A stretch of 7,524 nt of DNA from Betaproteobacteria bacterium (GTDB taxonomy: Bacteria; Pseudomonadota; Gammaproteobacteria; Burkholderiales; Ferrovaceae): positions 1 through 7,524 of the forward strand of contig JAGWPH010000294.1 in the NCBI GenBank assembly GCA_028870615.1, read 5' to 3'. The position numbers and the translations under genes were made by a program. Below, piece after piece: positions 6,459 to 7,524 of the stretch (the stretch's first letter is position 1; every line of letters starts with the position of its first letter). The notes beneath the pieces were generated by a model that made no database searches, was not told the origin of the DNA, and saw only the letters and a program-made list of their open reading frames with translations.

Positions 6459-6464
6459 ATTATA
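6459..6464 (-). promoter_or_regulatory. Perfect TATAAT -10 box upstream of mlaA
   Basis: Minus-strand TATAAT ends 8 bp before the mlaA ATG. Transcription would begin near 6452, leaving essentially no leader. There is no good -35: AAGCTA at 17 bp spacing is poor, and TTCAAG (the complement of the clpB sigma-32 -35) is 20 bp away. The box may therefore be fortuitous, may need an activator, or may drive a leaderless mRNA. Confidence 0.4.
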
Positions 6465-6484
6465 GCCGAGCATGCTGCGGATAG

Positions 6485-6513
6485 CTTGAATTGCTCCGGG
6501 TACACCCCCATCT
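6485..6513 (+). promoter_or_regulatory. Sigma-32 (RpoH) heat-shock promoter of clpB
   Basis: CTTGAA (6485-6490), a 15-bp spacer and CCCCATCT (6506-6513) match the RpoH consensus, roughly CTTGAA, 13-17 bp, CCCCATnT, at every defined position. Predicted transcription start is near 6519-6520, giving a clpB leader of about 31 nt. clpB is a classical RpoH target, so motif and gene support each other. The -35 box lies in the 100-bp region shared with divergent mlaA. Confidence 0.85.
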
Positions 6514-6550
6514 ACTGGGCACATTGTACTTAATTTGCGGACACTGAATC

Positions 6551-7524
6551 ATGCGCTTTGACAAGATGACCACCAAATTTCAGGAGGCCTTTGCCGATGC
6601 CCAGAGCCTGGCGCTGGGTCATGACAATGGCTTTATTGAATCCCAGCACCTATTGGCAGCCTTGCTGGCCCAGTCTGACGGCTCTACAGCCTCCCTGTTG
6701 ACGCGGGCTGACGTACAAGTGGCTGCGCTCAAGCAGGCCTTGGGTAGCGCAATAGAGCGCCTGCCTAAGGTGGAAGGTACGGGAGGGGAAATTACGGTTT
6801 CCCGCGAACTAAACAACCTGCTTAACCTGACAGAACGTGAAGCCCAAAAACGGAGCGACCAGTTCATCGCGTCAGAGCTCTTTTTGCTGGTCCTATGTGA
6901 TGATAAGGGAGAAGCAGGGCGTTTGTTCAAGCAACAGGGCGCTAATCGGGGTCGCCTGGAATCTGCCATCTCTGCCATGCGCGGTGGCGAAGCCGTGGGC
7001 AGTCAGGCAGAAGAAACTAATCGCGAAGCACTCAAGAAGTACACACTTGACCTGACTGAACGCGCTCGCCTGGGCAAACTTGACCCGGTTATTGGTCGCG
7101 ACGATGAAATTCGACGCGTTATCCAGATCCTGCTGCGCCGAACCAAGAATAATCCGGTTCTGATTGGAGAACCTGGGGTTGGCAAGACAGCCATCGTGGA
7201 GGGCTTGGCTCAGCGCATCGTAAATGACGAAGTTCCTGACAGCCTTCGCAACAAACGGGTGCTTTCACTCGATATGGCGGCTCTGCTGGCAGGAACCAAA
7301 TTCCGTGGTGAGTTTGAAGAGCGCCTCAAAGCAGTACTCAAGGAATTGGCCCAGGATGAAGGCCAGACCATAGTATTCATCGATGAACTGCATACCATGG
7401 TCGGCGCTGGAAAGGCCGAGGGTGCAATGGATGCAGGAAACATGCTGAAACCGGCGTTGGCACGTGGCGATCTACACTGTGTCGGCGCCACCACCTTGGA
7501 CGAATATCGCAAATATATTGAAAA
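6551..7524 (+). CDS. clpB: Partial: ATP-dependent disaggregase ClpB (N-terminal 324 residues)
   Basis: The frame is open from ATG 6551 to the window edge: 324 codons of a protein usually near 860 residues. ClpB is a cytoplasmic hexameric Hsp100 AAA+ machine that pulls proteins out of aggregates together with DnaK/DnaJ/GrpE. Visible: the N domain (about 1-145) opening [20 protein letters not shown], with SLALGHDN (19-26) and the second Clp repeat around [11 protein letters not shown] (81-91); linker; then AAA-1 starting around [11 protein letters not shown] (162-172), [13 protein letters not shown] (177-189), Walker A GEPGVGKT (206-213, Lys212), pore loop KFRGEFEER (250-258) whose aromatic is Phe251 where E. 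coli has Tyr, and Walker B VFIDE (275-279, Glu279). The middle coiled-coil and AAA-2 are beyond the edge. GGA (6539-6541) with 9 nt spacing is a modest ribosome site. Similarity to E. coli ClpB is high throughout, and a near-perfect sigma-32 promoter precedes it. ClpA and ClpC are excluded by the ClpB-type N-terminus. Confidence 0.97.
   Translation, partial: MRFDKMTTKFQEAFADAQSLALGHDNGFIESQHLLAALLAQSDGSTASLLTRADVQVAALKQALGSAIERLPKVEGTGGEITVSRELNNLLNLTEREAQKRSDQFIASELFLLVLCDDKGEAGRLFKQQGANRGRLESAISAMRGGEAVGSQAEETNREALKKYTLDLTERARLGKLDPVIGRDDEIRRVIQILLRRTKNNPVLIGEPGVGKTAIVEGLAQRIVNDEVPDSLRNKRVLSLDMAALLAGTKFRGEFEERLKAVLKELAQDEGQTIVFIDELHTMVGAGKAEGAMDAGNMLKPALARGDLHCVGATTLDEYRKYIE

Noticed and set aside
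6212..6511. 99-codon minus-strand frame starting upstream of mlaA
   Set aside because: It is in another frame through the mlaA signal-peptide region and would cross the clpB promoter; it has no conserved features.
1..7524. CRISPR array, tRNA/rRNA, transposase, toxin-antitoxin or defence system
   Set aside because: No regularly spaced repeats, cloverleaf, transposase motif or small paired toxin/antitoxin frames were seen; nearly every base belongs to a recognised gene or a short intergenic gap.

Overview
The window looks like ordinary chromosomal DNA of a Gram-negative proteobacterium. The MlaA-type outer-membrane lipoprotein requires an outer membrane. AlaC and ClpB read very close to the E. 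coli proteins as I remember them. Base composition is moderate (somewhat above half G+C by eye). The gene set would suit a gammaproteobacterial, betaproteobacterial or acidithiobacillial genome; a guess at Acidithiobacillus is impression only. Coding density is very high, no gap exceeds about 100 bp, and I see no phage, insertion sequence, CRISPR or RNA gene.

Layout: (1) 1-165, minus strand: the N-terminal CoA-binding end of a Pat/NDP-forming acyl-CoA synthetase-type protein, cut by the window edge. (2) 207-1133, plus: a histone-deacetylase-superfamily zinc amidohydrolase with all catalytic residues, divergent from (1) across 41 bp. (3) 1130-1498, minus: a Mth938/DUF498 (Xcc1710/NDUFAF3-like) protein with a TTG start, converging on (2) with a 4-bp overlap and divergent from (4). 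(4-6) 1556-5201, plus: an amino-acid operon alaC-hom-thrC, with a 4-bp ATGA overlap and then an 8-bp gap, closed by a strong hairpin that contains the thrC stop codon. (7) 5241-5681, plus: a small GNAT acetyltransferase flanked by imperfect inverted 16-bp motifs. (8) 5725-6450, minus: the phospholipid-transport lipoprotein mlaA. (9) 6551 to the window end, plus: the first 324 codons of clpB, behind a near-consensus sigma-32 promoter.

Working together: the operon links transamination to pyruvate/alanine with two steps of the aspartate-to-threonine pathway (homoserine dehydrogenase and threonine synthase); homoserine kinase is not in the window. The left end pairs a probable acetyl-transfer/acyl-CoA enzyme with a deacetylase, reminiscent of the B. 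subtilis AcuA/AcuC arrangement. The right end is an envelope-maintenance gene divergent from a heat-shock disaggregase.

The most notable points are the sigma-32 promoter of clpB overlapping the mlaA control region, a four-cysteine insertion in threonine synthase, the divergent Pat-like/deacetylase pair, the hairpin embedding the thrC stop, and the inverted motifs around the GNAT gene. I did not find a clearly novel multi-gene system; most of the window is conserved housekeeping DNA.
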